DNA from: Bolinopsis microptera
Lineage: Eukaryota; Ctenophora; Tentaculata; Lobata; Bolinopsidae
DNA length: 64,000 bases
Assembly (NCBI RefSeq): GCF_026151205.1
Contig: NC_087075.1
Coordinates: forward strand, 10,028,303 to 10,092,302
Direction: 5' to 3'
The notes beneath the pieces are model-generated. The model had not been told where the DNA came from. It saw nothing but the letters and a program-made list of their open reading frames with translations, and searched no databases. The translations under genes were made by a program, and so were the position numbers. Shown one piece after another: positions 21,594 to 36,600 of this stretch. Within the stretch, counting starts at the first letter, position 1. The number at the start of each line of letters is the position of its first letter.

Positions 21594-24500
21594 ATGAGTA
21601 GCGAACCAATTAACCCTTACAGTTATGTCTCTCCCCGACGTCCAATCCCAACTCTACCTCGGATTACCAATGATCCGATCCTCTCACAAAAGATGGCTAA
21701 AACCCGTGCCAAGCTCGCACAATACCGAAAAAGTAAGCTGACTCAGGATATGCTGATTAAAACGCTGCATGGCCAGGCCACAGCCAACCTTCAGAAGGTT
21801 ACAATTCAGAATAGGATGCAGGGCAGGCCGATAGCGGAGAAGCCTCCCGAGGAAGAAGCAGGCAGTTCCAGGAAGAGACCACCTCCCTTTCCAGACCAAA
21901 TGATGAGTGAAGATAGGAGAATGAGGTTAAACTACGAGTTCATGAAAAAGTGTGTCCAGTCAGCTCCGATACCTACAATGTCAGAGGACACATGGGAGTC
22001 TATCCTTACCATGCTTCCACCTGACCTGAGAGAAGAGCCAGCTTATTTTCCTCTCATTGACTCGCTTCATTTCGAAATTGAGAAGGAATATGAGCTCAGT
22101 TTAAGGAGGTACAATGTTGCTACCACACTGCTGAAGCCAGATTCTGGAGGAAAAGTTCCCGAACCTAAGATGAAGTTTGATGAAGAGGGTCTTGACTTCT
22201 CAACACCTTGGAGAAATTCTTATGAAGTTTCCCGAGCTAATATTGCTCAGAAACTCAACATTCTTCATCCTTCAATGCAGACTATTCTCAATCTTAGTCA
22301 GAAGTATGTGGCTACCCTCTTGATCGACTGTTCCCATCTCAGAAAACAGGGTCCTATCGACGCCGAAAACATGAAAAACAACGTCATCCTAGACTGTGAA
22401 AAGAACGAGGAAAAGTTGATGAATTCTTGGTTCCACGAAGTAGTCAACATATTCTATGACAAGAAATCGTTTGCACATCTAAAAGAGGACCAACAAGATA
22501 GTTTCTACAACTGTGTCTCTCAGTTGATGGCAAACATCCTACAATCCATCTTGGTGAACACCATACAATCCTGGGTGGGACTCTTTGACCCAAAGGAACA
22601 AGACAATCTTCCTCTGTACAAAGTGCAGCTGGTACTGGAGGATGGTGAAATGAGTTTCTCTCCTCCGCTAGATGAACTTGAAGAGATGATCAAGAGTGTT
22701 ATTATGACCGTTTGTAAAAGTTTACAGAACGTCCCCGGTGTTCAGTCCTGGCTATCGGGAGCTGCAACTTTCGTTCCTGTAAAGTCTGCTGTTCAGGAGA
22801 CTATCATTGATCTTAACACAAAACTTCTGAGTGAACGTGTCAAGGGTTACTTTGAGAAACCCAGGCAGCATTTGAAGCAACTTCAAGACAAATACCAGTA
22901 TCTAGTTGACGGAACTGCCCAGAAAGAGATCGACGATTTCCTCTCAACAGAGTGTGAACTTCAGCTAAAGCTGGATAAGATCGTCCACTTCAAGTCTGTA
23001 ACCTCAGAGATAGCTCTAGAAGACAGCTACGGTCACTACGAGTTGGTGGATCTGAACATGGATCAGCTGAAAAGTAGCTTGCAGCATATTTCTAACAAGA
23101 TGGTTTCTCAGCTGCTGGATGCTTTGGTGCATCAACACATTGACAATAACAACGATATTATTGCCGAGTTTGAGAATATAAAGACGACAGCCCTAAGGAA
23201 GCCTGAGGACACACAAGACATGATCGACTTGATCGGATTTACGACCAAAGCAACCACTGAGACTATTCCAAAGTAAGTATTTTATCTTTCATTAGTTTTA
23301 CATAGTTTTACATTGCTTAATTTTATCATGAATAATTATATATTCTTCAGAGAAAATTATCATATTAATAGATGTGGATTCTGGCATGGTGGGGAGGTGA
23401 GGCATATTTTTTTGACACTTGACCGTGATTCTGGGGTCTGATCGGTTAATGGTCGAAGCTGATTGGTTATTTCAGTGACGTGCCAAAAAACATGCCTCAC
23501 CTTCCTACCAGAATGCTCATCTATTGATCTGTAGAATGCAGATTTAGCTTGTTTGACCATATTTTTTTCAGGTTACAAAAGGACATCTCAGAAGCGGCCA
23601 AGAGGCTGCACTTTTTACTCGACCACTACATCTTCACTGAGGATGAGGTTAGAACATATTAGAATTGTTTATGTTCTATTAAAGTACGGAATATGATTTT
23701 GTCGGGTTTCGGATAACTGAATAATATGTGGTGTATTTTAGAGCCTCTTGGTTTTGATATACCAGTTAAATTCTATCTAAAACTCAGTACAATGTTGATG
23801 TTTTTATATTTTATAGATTGATTTGAACAGAACGACCCTCAACTGGCCATCCAAGATTGCCCCAATATTTGAGGTGAACGATGAAATTGTCGCAGAAGCG
23901 AAGAAACAAGGTAATATTTTCATAGTTTTTCCATTTAAACTCAATAAAATATGCTCTACAAAAAATTACACACATTCAGCAAATAAGGTGACTTGTTCTC
24001 TTTTTAAAATTAGTTATACATCAATAAACTTTAAGTTCTTTTAGGTGACCATTATGAATATGTATTGATAAATCACTGTATAAAATTTGACTTTATTCAT
24101 TTATTTACATACAGATAGATAAATTTGTTAAACTCTAACACATTCTACAGGAGAAACACACCTGGGAGACAGACGAGAGAAGGTGATGTTAGACTTATCT
24201 AAACTAATGACAAAGGTAGAAGAGTTCAATGACTGTGGAGACATGGACATGATGCAGCAGTATGTTAAGGATGTCATGCAGGTAGGTAACTGGGGGATTC
24301 ATTTCTCAGATTTAATTTTGTGAGCGGTAACGTAACAGTAGCTCCACAAGTTCCACGTATCAGCTGTGACTAATGGAGCTGTTTGTGTCGCAGGTTCAAA
24401 AGAAGATAAACGAGCTGACTGGAGAAATTGAGTTTATCAACAAAGAAGAGGAACTTTTCCAATGGGAAATATCCAACTACTGTGAGATCGATCAAGTACG

Positions 24501-27500
24501 AGAAAATAAATAAATAAAATAACAAATTTTATTTTAATCACCTATTTTAGTGTCAGCAATTTAATTTACTGTCCAAGTTATGTTATAATTTATTGGAGTA
24601 ACAGCGTTGTTAAAGTAGATTCTATCTATAGCCTTGATTATATAATATATATTAGAAATATGAAAAGAGGGGAAAAACAGTTGTCTATCTAGAAAGATAA
24701 TGTGATGACATGTAGTTGTCCTCCAATATTGATATGTTTAACGTTACAGATATCGACAATGCTGGAGCCATATCAGAAGTTGTTTACAACTGTGCTGAAG
24801 TGGCAGAGAACCGAAAAGAAGTGGATGGACGGTTCCTTCCAGGAGCTGGATCCTGAGGAAGTCGAGGTGAAGTGAACTTCTTATTTTCTTAACTTGTTTT
24901 CTCTGTGAACTTTCTTTTAATCCTTTAAACTAATCTTATCGCCATACCTTTCCTGTTAATCACAAACTCATTTTGATTATAGTCGTGTTTTTTGAAGTGA
25001 TCAGCTACTTGTGTCTTTATAAGGCAATTACCAGCCCTTGTAAATAACATTTCACTCTTTTTTACAGGCAGCAGTCGACGAATTCTGGCAAGAAACCTAC
25101 AAAATAACAAAGACATTTGCAAAGTCGACCAAGAAGACGGACAGTAAGGATAAATTGACAGCAACTACCAGACGAACCTCCTCTATGGCCGTGGTGAAGG
25201 ATGGAGACCAGAGCCAGGATGCTTATTCGGTCAGTTTTATAACACTGTTATCAATTATAATTACTGTGGTGCAGATTATCTGGGTTTTATACGCGTCTTA
25301 ATACAATATGATGATTGCTGAATTAACTTATATATTACAGTTTTCAACAAACTTATCTTTTGTTTATCGATATTTATAACTTTGTCTGAGGCGTAATTAA
25401 CTTTAAAGTTGTAACAACAGCTTCATAGCACGATGGGGCCCGGCTACTCGTTTACTTTCATCCTAAAATGTGGCCAAATTACATTCTTAATGAATTCACC
25501 TCTACCTTCTGAACAAACTCTATAATTGCATCTCGTCACATTTGACCAGATCATACCAGATTTTATTACATGTATAACACGTACTCCAATTTTATAATTG
25601 ATCCAATTAATTAATTAATTATTACACCCAGGTTTGTCAAAGAGTACAGAAGGGTGTGAAAGACTTCAAGGGAAATCTCCCAGTGGTGTCGATCATGTGT
25701 AATCCGGGACTGAGACAGAGGCATTGGAATGGAATGTCTGAGATCATAGGATTTGACATTACCCCCGACTCGGGCAGTACACTCCGCAAAATGCTGAAGA
25801 ATAATCTGGATCCCGTTTTGGAGGAATTCGAAGGTTTGTGTTTTAAGACATTACGGTTAACGGTCGAGTGGGAGCTATTTTCAACTATACTATTTCGTTT
25901 AATTTTTGGATAAGCAAAACGCTCGAGTTAATATCTTCGAGTCGTTTATTGTTTGTGTGTTCAGGAATAAGTAATGCGGCAAGTAAAGAGTTCGGTTTGG
26001 AACGAGCGATGCAGAAAATGGCAGACGAGTGGGAGGAAATATATTTCAATACCACTCAGTACAGAGATTCAGGTAAGCTTTCAATAAATTCGGAAATCTG
26101 GATTCCACTTAGTTCCTTTAGATGTTCGTTTAAAACTTTTCAGCAAGATCATAATTAGAATCCCAAAAGTTTGACCTTAATATTCAATAATATTCCAGGT
26201 ATTTCCATCCTGGCGTCTGTTGAGGAAATCCAAACGACTCTCGACGATCAGATCATCAAAACACAAACTATGAGAGGATCTCCATTTATCAAACCTTTTG
26301 AAAAAGAAATTCGGTATTGGGAGGATAAACTCATTTTGACTCAGGAGATTATCGATGAGTGGTTGAAGGTTCGTCTCTTTTTGATTTTTTATTGTATCTT
26401 GATCTTGTACTGTATCTTGATTCTTGATCTTGTACTATATCTTGATAACATGTACTACAACGGATCAGACCATTTTTCTAATATTTTTACTGAATATCAT
26501 AAAACATTATATATTGCCAATGATTAATTATAAGACTTCGCATGTATTATCACATATCATAATTTTCTGGTGATTGCTTATCAAACTCCACAGGTTCAAT
26601 CGTGCTGGCTTTATCTGGAGCCTATATTCAGTTCGCCAGATATCATGTCCCAGATGCCAGAAGAAGGCAGACTTTTCCAGGTCGTCGACAAGAACTGGAG
26701 GGACACCATGAAATTTGTAACCAATGATCCAAAGGTATGATTCGTTGAATTGTGTGCATGATATAGTGTTTATCATGAATAACATGCAGCTGTTAAACTT
26801 CAATCTTTTGTGTGACGCTTGTGGCAAAGGTTAAAATTTGGAATATTGCGCCGACGCGGAACACAATTTTGTGCGATAACATAAATTTACTGAAACAGTT
26901 GCCATGGTAACGGGATATTGCGCGCGCCGCGCAAACATTGCTTAATTGCTTAGCTTCAGCAGGTTTGTTGTTTAATTGAGGAGTAATGTATCAACATCAG
27001 CATCTTTACAGAGTTGGTCTAGTGTTCACTGTTTTAGGGTTGCTCACCGAGTGTTGCACACGAAAAGGCCCTCGGCAATGGAAAAGTTTGAAGGAGTTGT
27101 CAGCGTATTCTTCCTAACATTTAATAGTTACATGCACATGTTACACAACTAGAGAAGAAATGTGGTTAATCGTTATAGTGCATGTGCTTACTATAATAAG
27201 GAGTAAAAAACCGCTATTTGGCGTCATTTTTTAATCAAAATGAGGACAAATATTAAGCAAGATTTTTTTAATTTATTCTAGAGCAACAAGGTCACAATAA
27301 TATATCTATATTTCGTAGCATGATCTTCATGCTTTAATATCGCTAACTCCTTAATTTGACCTATTTGTCAATACGTAATACAATAAAACTTATCTTAAAT
27401 CTCAGGTGTCTCGGACTACATGGCCCTAAGGATAGGTTGCTAAAAATTGAGTGGAACCTGGACTGAACCTGGTCCCAGATTTAATTCTAACTTTTCCTCA

Positions 27501-30500
27501 GGTTCTCCACGCTACTTCAATGCCGGGCATGTTAGAGAAAATGAGGGACAGCAACAACCTTCTAGACAAGATCATGAAGGGTCTGAACAACTACCTGGAG
27601 AAGAAGAGACTCTATTTCGCTCGGTTCTTCTTCCTGTCAAACGATGAGATGTTGGAGATCTTGTCTGAAACTAAAGATCCTACAAGAGTCCAGGCGCATT
27701 TGAAGAAATGTTTTGAAGGTCAGTGTTGTTTTTACTGTGACACAGGTATCACCGATGGCGGGGGGGGGGGGGGTCAGTATATTAGAGGAATGTATTATAT
27801 CAAGCATAAAGAGCTTATCAGCTTATTCATTACGAGGGAGCAGGTGAGTGGGTTGACACTAAATCCGCACTATGGGAATCGTGCAATGACCTCAATTACG
27901 GTGTCGTAGCATGCTATCAGATGATTACCCAATTAATTTTGCTAACGGGCTAAACAAATTACTTGATAACTTCGTCATTTTAAATCAGTTTGGCTTTTGA
28001 CCCCCAGCTCCCCAGTCCCCTTCTGCAGACGTCTGTCTGCAGACGTCTATCTACTGAAACCAGTAGGCTGGATAGCACTATATAAAGATGTGAAGGTTGA
28101 AGTCCAGCTAAACTGACATCCTGAAATGCGCCAATATAGGTGGTCTTAAATACTGTCGCCAATACATCTTACGTCCGCGCCTTCACTTGTCAAGAAGAAT
28201 TCTCCACTTCCATGGTACGGTTATGGCCTGATTGCCTGCGTTTATAATAGTTAAAGAGTTCAAACGTGCTATCAATGATTTAGCAATACTTCAGATGAAG
28301 ATATTAAACGGATTTGTTGCTCAATTATTTAGTCATGAAAAAATTCTTACTCAACACATGAACTTAACAATTTATATTTATTAGTGGTTTGACAACCTGA
28401 AATGCGCCAATACTTTTATAAATACATCTTACTTCCGCTGCTTCACTTGTCAAGAAGAGTTCACCACTCCCATGGTTATGGCGCCTTATAATCCTATAAC
28501 ATAAGTAGCTAAGTAGCTGGTAAATTCAAGATGAATTAAATCGTGATTGCCTGCGTTTATAATAGTTAAAGAGTTCAATCGTTCTACAAATGATTTAGCA
28601 AAATTTTAGATGAAGATATTAAACTGATTTGTTGCTCAATTATCTAGTCATGAAACAAATTCTTACTTAGCACATGAACTTAACAATTTATATTTATTGG
28701 TGGTTTCCTGCAAATGTCTCTAACTTCTACCATATAACTAGCTAATTATTATTATTTTTATCTTAAGCTTCTAATCTCTATCAAACAACAAAAATAGACT
28801 TGAATTTGTAGATATAATTTATAAAGCGTATGTTATTGCCCACTTAAAGGAGCCTGTTAATAATTAGTTGAATTATTAGCTATTTTAGATTTAATAATAA
28901 TATCAAAAGTCAAAACTAGAATTACCAAACTACCATTACAGGATTATCTAACCTTTACCCGCTACCATAACCCAAAGTCCCTAATCTCTACAATAACCCG
29001 AAGTCTCTAATCTCTACAATAACCCAAAGTCTCTAACCTCTACCATAACCCAAAGTCTCTTATCTCTACCATAACCCAAAGTCTCTAACCTCAACCATAA
29101 CTCAAAGTCTATAATCTCTACAATAACCCAAAGTCTAATCTCTACAATAACCCAAAGTCTCTAATCTCTACCATAACCCAAAGTCTCTTATCTCTACAAT
29201 AACCCGAAGTCTCTAATCTCTACAATAACCCGAAGTCTCTAACTTCTACCATAACCCAAAGTCTCTTATCTCTACCATAACGCAAAGTCTATAATCTCGA
29301 CAATAACCCAAAGTCCCTAATCTCTACAATAACCCAAAGTCCTTAATCTCTACCATAACCCAAAGTCTAACCTCTACAATAACCCAAAGTCTCTAATCTC
29401 TACCATAACCCAAAGTCTTTTGAATATAGAGGCTCACTCCAAAACACCATCGACAACATCCCCAGTGAAACCATCACCTGCTACACAGACGGGTCACGCA
29501 CAGACTCAGGTAGCGGGGCTGGTTATATTATCACCACAGACAACAACAAAACTACACTAGATGAAAGATCATTCAAGCTTCCTGATTATTGCACCGTTTA
29601 TCAAACAGAACTCACTGCCATCATCGAAGCTTGTAAATATCTATCAACCTACACAAACACACATATCATCATATGGTCAGACAGTCTCTCCTCTATTCAA
29701 GCTATATCCTCACCTTCAACGAGGAGTAGAACCACTAGAGACTGCTACGACACCCTCAATACACTCGGATCCACTAACACCTTAGAGATCAGATGGATAG
29801 CAGCACACATAGGATTGTGGGGTAATGAAAAAGCAGACGAGCTGGCCAAAAATGGCACAACCAGTGAATCCACTTTGAATTGCCCAATTCCACAATCTTA
29901 CATCAAACGCCTGATCAACGACAAAGTCACAAAACTTAATCAAGAATCATGGATTACTAATGGTCCCAGACACACTAAACTGACACTTGGACATAAAAAC
30001 ATCAACATCATCAAAAATCTCAACACTACTCTCAGTAACAACAGACAAAATTACAGAACTGCAGTGCACCTCATCACGGGACATTGTGGCCTCAACAAAC
30101 ACCTACACACCATTCACAAATCAGACACAAGTGCTTGTCCTAAATGCGGCGACGGAGAGGAGACTGTCTCACACTTTCTCGGACAGTGCCCGGCTATTGC
30201 CCAAATAAGAGGTCAATATTTCCGGGACTACTACCTCTCTGTCAATGACATATTCGACAACCAACACATCTCCACCATTGTCAACTTTACAAACCACACT
30301 AAACGCTTAGTGGTGCCGGAGGAGTTGGACCAGACAGGTGTAACATAGCGACTACTTTAACGCCGTCTTGTTTCGCCCCTCTCTTCCACACTCAACCACC
30401 ACTTAACCGTTTATCTATAACACACCCCACAACACTTACCATCATCCGTGATTACACATCTTGATTCCACTGGCATCCTCCCACAGGACTGCCATACCCC

Positions 30501-30556
30501 AGAGGTAGGCAAAGCATCCATATGCTATCCTCTCGTGGGCCAACCAGGCCCAGCCT

Positions 30557-30602
<46 letters not shown>

Positions 30603-33600
30603 CAAAGTCTCTTATCTCTACCATAACCCAAAGTCTATAATCTCGACAATAACCCAAAGTCCCTAATCTCTACAATAACCCGAAGTCTCTAACTTCTACA
30701 AAAACTCAAAGTCTCTAACTTCTACCATAACCCAAAGTCTCTTATCTCTACCATAACCCAAAGTCTATAATCTCTACAATAACCCAAAGTCTCTAATCTC
30801 TACCATAACCCAAAGTCTCTAACCTCTACCATAACCCAAAGTCTATAATCTCTACAATAACCCAAAGTCTAATCTCTACAATAACCCAAAGACTCTAATC
30901 TCTACCATAACCCAAAGTCTATAATCTCTACAATAACCCAAAGTCTCTAATCTCTACAATAACCCAAAATCTCTAACCTCTGCCATAACCCAAAGTCTCT
31001 AACCTCTACCATAACCCAAAGTCTCTAACCTCTACCATAACACAAAGTCTATAATCTCGACAATAACCCAAAGTCCCTAATCTCTACAATAACCCAAAGT
31101 CTTTAATCTCTACCATAACCCAAAGTCTAACCTCTACAATAACCCAAAGTCTCTAATCTCTACCACAACCCAAAGTCTCTTATCTCTACCATAACCCAAA
31201 GTCTATAATCTCGACAATAACCCAAAGTCCCTAATCTCTACAATAACCCAAAGTCTATAATCTCTACCATAACCCAAAGTCTATAATCTGTACCATAACC
31301 CAAAGTCTCTTATCTCGACAATAACCCAAAGTCCCTAATCTCTACAATAACCCGAAGTCTCTAACTTCTACAAAAACTCAAAGTCTCTAACTTCTACCAT
31401 AACCCAAAGTCTCTTATCTCTACCATAACCCAAAGTCTATAATCTCTACAATAACCCAAAGTCTCTAATCTCTACCATAACCCAAAGTCTCTAACCTCTA
31501 CCATAACCCAAAGTCTCTAACCTCTACCATAACACAAAGTCTATAATCTCGACAATAACCCAAAGTCCCTAATCTCTACAATAACCCAAAGTCTTTAATC
31601 TCTACCATAACCCAAAGTCTAACCTCTACAATAACCCAAAGTCTCTAATCTCTGCCATAACCCAAAGTCTCTTATCTCTACCATAACCCAAAGTCTATAA
31701 TCTCGACAATAACCCAAAGTCCCTAATCTCTACAATAACCCAAAGTCCCTAATCTCTACAATAACCCAAAGTCTATAATCTGTACCATAACCCAAAGTCT
31801 CTTATCTCGACAATAACCCAAAGTCCCTAATCTCTACAATAACCCGAAGTCTCTAACTTCTACAAAAACTCAAAGTCTATAATCTCGACAATAACCCAAA
31901 GTCCCTAATCTCTACAATAACCCAAAGTCTTTAATCTCTACCATAACCCAAAATCTCTAACCTCTACCAAAACTCAAAGTCTCTAATCTCTACCATAACC
32001 CAAAGTCTCTAACCTCTACAATCTCTCTCTAACCTCTATTAATACCCACAGTCTCTAATCTCTATTAATACCCACTGTCTATAGTCTCTACTTATACCCA
32101 CAGTCTCTAACCTCTACTAATTCCCACAGTCTCTAACCTCTACTTATACCCACAGTCTCTAACCTCTACTAATACCCACAGTCTTTAACCTCTACTAATT
32201 CCCACAGTCTCTAACCTCTACTAATTCCCACAGTCTCTAATATCTATTAATACCCACTGTCTCTAATCTCTACTAATACCCTCAGTTTCTAACCTCTACT
32301 AATTCCCACAGTCTCTAACCTCTACTAATACCCACAGTCTCTAACCTCTATTAATACCCACAGTCTCTAATCTCTATTAATACCCACTGTCTATAGTCTC
32401 TACTAATACCCTCAGTCTCTAACCTCTACTAATTCCCACAGTCTCTAACCTCTACTAATACCCACAGTCTCTAACCTCTATTAATACCCACAGTCTCTAA
32501 TCTCTATTAATACCCACTGTCTATAGTCTCTACTAATACCCACAGTCTCTAACCTCTACTAATTCCCACAGTCTCTAACCTCTACTAATTCCCACAGTCT
32601 CTAATCTCTATTAATACCCACTGTCTCTAATCTCTACTAATACCCTCAGTCTCTAACCTCTACTAATTCCCACAGTCTCTAACCTCTACTAATACCCACA
32701 GTCTCTAACCTCTATTAATACCCACAGTCTCTAATCTCTATTAATACCCACTGTCTATTATGTTCTCTATAATAACCCAAAGTCTCTAATCTTTACTAAT
32801 ACCCACAGTCTCTAACCTCTACTAATACCCAGGTATTGCCAATCTGGAGTTTACCGGTGATTATGATATCCTGGCTATGATGAGCTCAGAGAAAGAAAAA
32901 GTAACCCTGACCAAGTCCATCTCAACGTCAGAAGCTAGGGGCGCGGTGGAGAAGTGGCTTCTACAGGTTAGCTTATTGAGAAATATTATCTGTTGTTACA
33001 ACCAGTTCAGATATATCAAAATATTAGCATATTTCTCGAAATTTTGAATATTGTGATCCGATAATTTGAAAATGACCGTCTTGGGTAGCGTAAATCATAA
33101 ATGGTAAACTTAAACGTGCAGATGAATTTACCATGGACACGACTGGAAATTTTACCTCTACTTATGGTATTTAAAACGTCAAATTTATCACGCAAACTTT
33201 GAGGGAATCACGCAGTGTAACGCAACTATATGAATACTCTCTTTAAGTCCCGAATGTGTATTGATGTTCCTATCAGTCGACATTCAATAGTTCTCGGCAG
33301 TCAATCTGGAGGTCTTAAGGAAGGGGTGGCATGTTTCGTATTTAATAAGTATTTTGAAAATAGTAATCGGTAAAATATTGGGAATTTTTTTGCCGATTAT
33401 GTATATATTTATTTTTTATTGTAAGTAAAGATTTTAAGGCGTTTGTACCGAGTAATACCTCCGGTAGTGCTCCTCAAAAAAACAAAAAAAGAACGATTAT
33501 ACAATATTTACACGGAAATCCCTGAAATATTTGCAATTAAATACCATTCATCGCGTGACTTGCTATTGGTCTGAGTACAAAAAATGTGCTGCATATTTTG

Positions 33601-36600
33601 AATTTCAATCCTCTGTTTCTTTCAAGGTTCAGCCTTACACCCACGGTTGTGTTTAATTAATTTTTTTGGATTTTGTCGTGCTAAATGGTAAAAGTGGTGC
33701 AGCCTTTCGTACATTGTTAAAATTCTGAGCAATTTTCAAATTCTGTCGACATTTCATAGGACTATTAAACCCTAATATCTCCTTTTGAAAAACGTAATGC
33801 AATAATCTTGAATTATTAGTAGGTGTAATGACTCAACAACCTGATGACCACAAAAGCGTGACCATTAAATTTAAATAAGCTATTCCTGTACTGACTTTTC
33901 AAATTTGTCTCTTAGGAAACTATTCTACGGAGGACAAATGAAATAAAAAATTCCATGATATGTTAAAATAAATTATATACTATTATATATTAAACCACTT
34001 AGGGATATTACCTATTGCATAAAGTAAGTGAGTATTACTATCTCCTTTATTAGATTTGTCAGTCGTTACTCAGCTTGGTGGTCTATGTCTGAGAATTGCG
34101 CAAAATTGTCACATTAACGTTTCGACAAATTTGTGGTAGTGGCAATCACATACGTGATGATAAATTAAAATGTAATCAGTAAAAGTACTACTGATTTGAT
34201 CACGTGACTTTTATTAAAAAACCCACCTGGTCGCAAGTCCACGCCATTCATGTTCTGTGCAAATTTGCACCCCTGTGGTCATACAGCAACAGCACTTAAG
34301 TTTGCAATATAGCACTCCCAGCACTTAAGTTTGTCAAAATCTCATTCGACGTAGATCCCCAATTTGTGAACGTGTTGATTCGGCAGATTGATTGAACAAG
34401 ATGTACAAGATGTCCATCGGTTTAAATTAGTTCATTCTAAGTTCATCACAACTCATTCCAATCATTTAATAGATAGATCTTTTTAGCGGCTAACATTTTC
34501 AATCGTAGATCAAATAAAAAATGATCGAAAAATATTTTATGATCATCAGCGTGAATACTGAATACCATGTATAATCATCGTCGTTGTTATTCCAGAAATC
34601 TAAAAAAGTAGCGGAATCAATAATTTACCTATTCAATAGGAGTCATTTACAAAAACTAAGTACAATTTACATATTTGTCGAGTATTTACTGACGATTAAA
34701 CACTTAGGTTTTCCTGAGTCTCAGATTTGATATTCATAAACTCGAGTACGAACCGCCAAGTAAGAATCATACTCCGACTAGACTCTTGAGTACGAGTTGA
34801 ATCTAAGTAAATGCTCAGTAAAATACACTGAACATTTTCAAAAACTTAGTTGAAGTAATTGGGGTTATTGGATTTAAAATGTTTTGAATGAGATCGAAAT
34901 TAAAATACATGATCCCGTTTAAATTGCTTTGTTTCAAATTATTTCCGACCTAAAACACTAAACAGGTGGGACCAGTTAAATAAAGTTACACGATACTCCT
35001 AAAAACAATTACAGTATATCGCATTTCGCGTCCGCGACCAATTGGTGCAGCTCAGTTTATCTGACTAGTTTTGCATGACTATATAGCTATATATAGCTAT
35101 AGTATATATATATAGCTATATATAGCTATATATATACTATAGCTATATAGTATAGCTATTATATATAGCTATATAGTATATATACGTGGATATATTCTGT
35201 GAGTAATTGATTCCTATACTTTTTGAGTACTTGTTTTTGAGCATTTACTAACATTATGAATACCAATTTGAGTAGCAGTATTTGGTGCCAAGTGAATACT
35301 TTATTTATTTGAGTACCAGTATTTGGTGCCGAGTGAATACTTTATTTATTTGAGTATTAGTTCAAATTCTGAGTTGCTACTCAGAATAATTTTAGTCAGG
35401 TTAATAATTACTTAACTTTATGAATACCAAACGTCGACTAGTACTACTTAAAATCATGGGATATTTCATAATATTAATCTCGCAATCTGAGTGAAACTGA
35501 AAGTTTATATTATTAATTTCCCTTCCCGGAACCTGTTGTACACGTACAATTTAAATTTCACTTCTATTTCCAGTATTTATAAGGCATTAAGCCGCGTTAA
35601 ACATTCTCTACTTTGCTTCCAATTTTATTATCAGTTTTTGGCCACGCTTATAAAACAGCGCTTCTTAAGAAAATGCTCTACTTTCTCTTACTGTATTTTG
35701 CCGGGTAAGAATAACTTGGCACGTACTCAGCAACTTGGCACGTGATCAGCACGTAATAGTTTCTTTCTAAAACCTATTAGATTACTGCCACAATTAATAA
35801 GAAATTGTCTACATCCTGGTTCCTTAACCAACCGCACCCATAAATCTATAAGTATCTGCTCCGTAACCCTGTTATTTCCGTTAAGGGGGGGGGGGGGGGT
35901 TCAACCTGATTTTTTTTGTTGTTGCGAAACTAGTTTTCGAGATTGCATTTGACCCACAATCTGAGACCTGTGACAAAACATTTGAGGGGGTCCCGCGGTG
36001 TAGCAATTCCCATATTTGGTCCAATATTGGCCTAATTAGGGGTCGTTCACATATATTACGTAATCATTTTTGGAACATTTTTACCCCCCCCCCCCCTCCC
36101 TCCGTAATCAGTTTTACACATAGCTATTGTGTCAAAATTACACTAGCGTAATCATTCGGAAACCCCCATCCTCTTACCTGATTACGTAATATGTGAACGA
36201 CCCCTTATGCCAAATCACCACATCATGCCCAAAACCCAAACTTTGGGTGCTCTACTTGTAGCTAGTGGTCTTCTTAACTCGCACATACATTTTTATCCGG
36301 ATTGCGCTCAACTTATTGCATGTCAATTTTTTAGAGGCCTAAATAAAAATCGAAAAAGTTTAGTTATTTAGGCCTCTAAAAAATATTGCCGGCCAAATTC
36401 TGAATTTTGCCCGGCAAAATATGGGTATGGCTTCTCAGGTGAACGAACGGGGTCCGGGATCCCCTCAAAAGTTTGGTCATGATCCTAGTTTTTTGGTCAA
36501 CTGCTATCTCGAAAACAAGTTTCACAAGCAAATCTTTAAGTATCTCAATCTGCTCCGGAGTTGAATCCCCCCCCCCCCCCCCCCCCCCCCGGTTTCTTCG

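Noticed and set aside
30442-30657. 71-aa ORF with a poly-Phe run
   Set aside because: It is the reverse reading of the LINE poly(A) tail.
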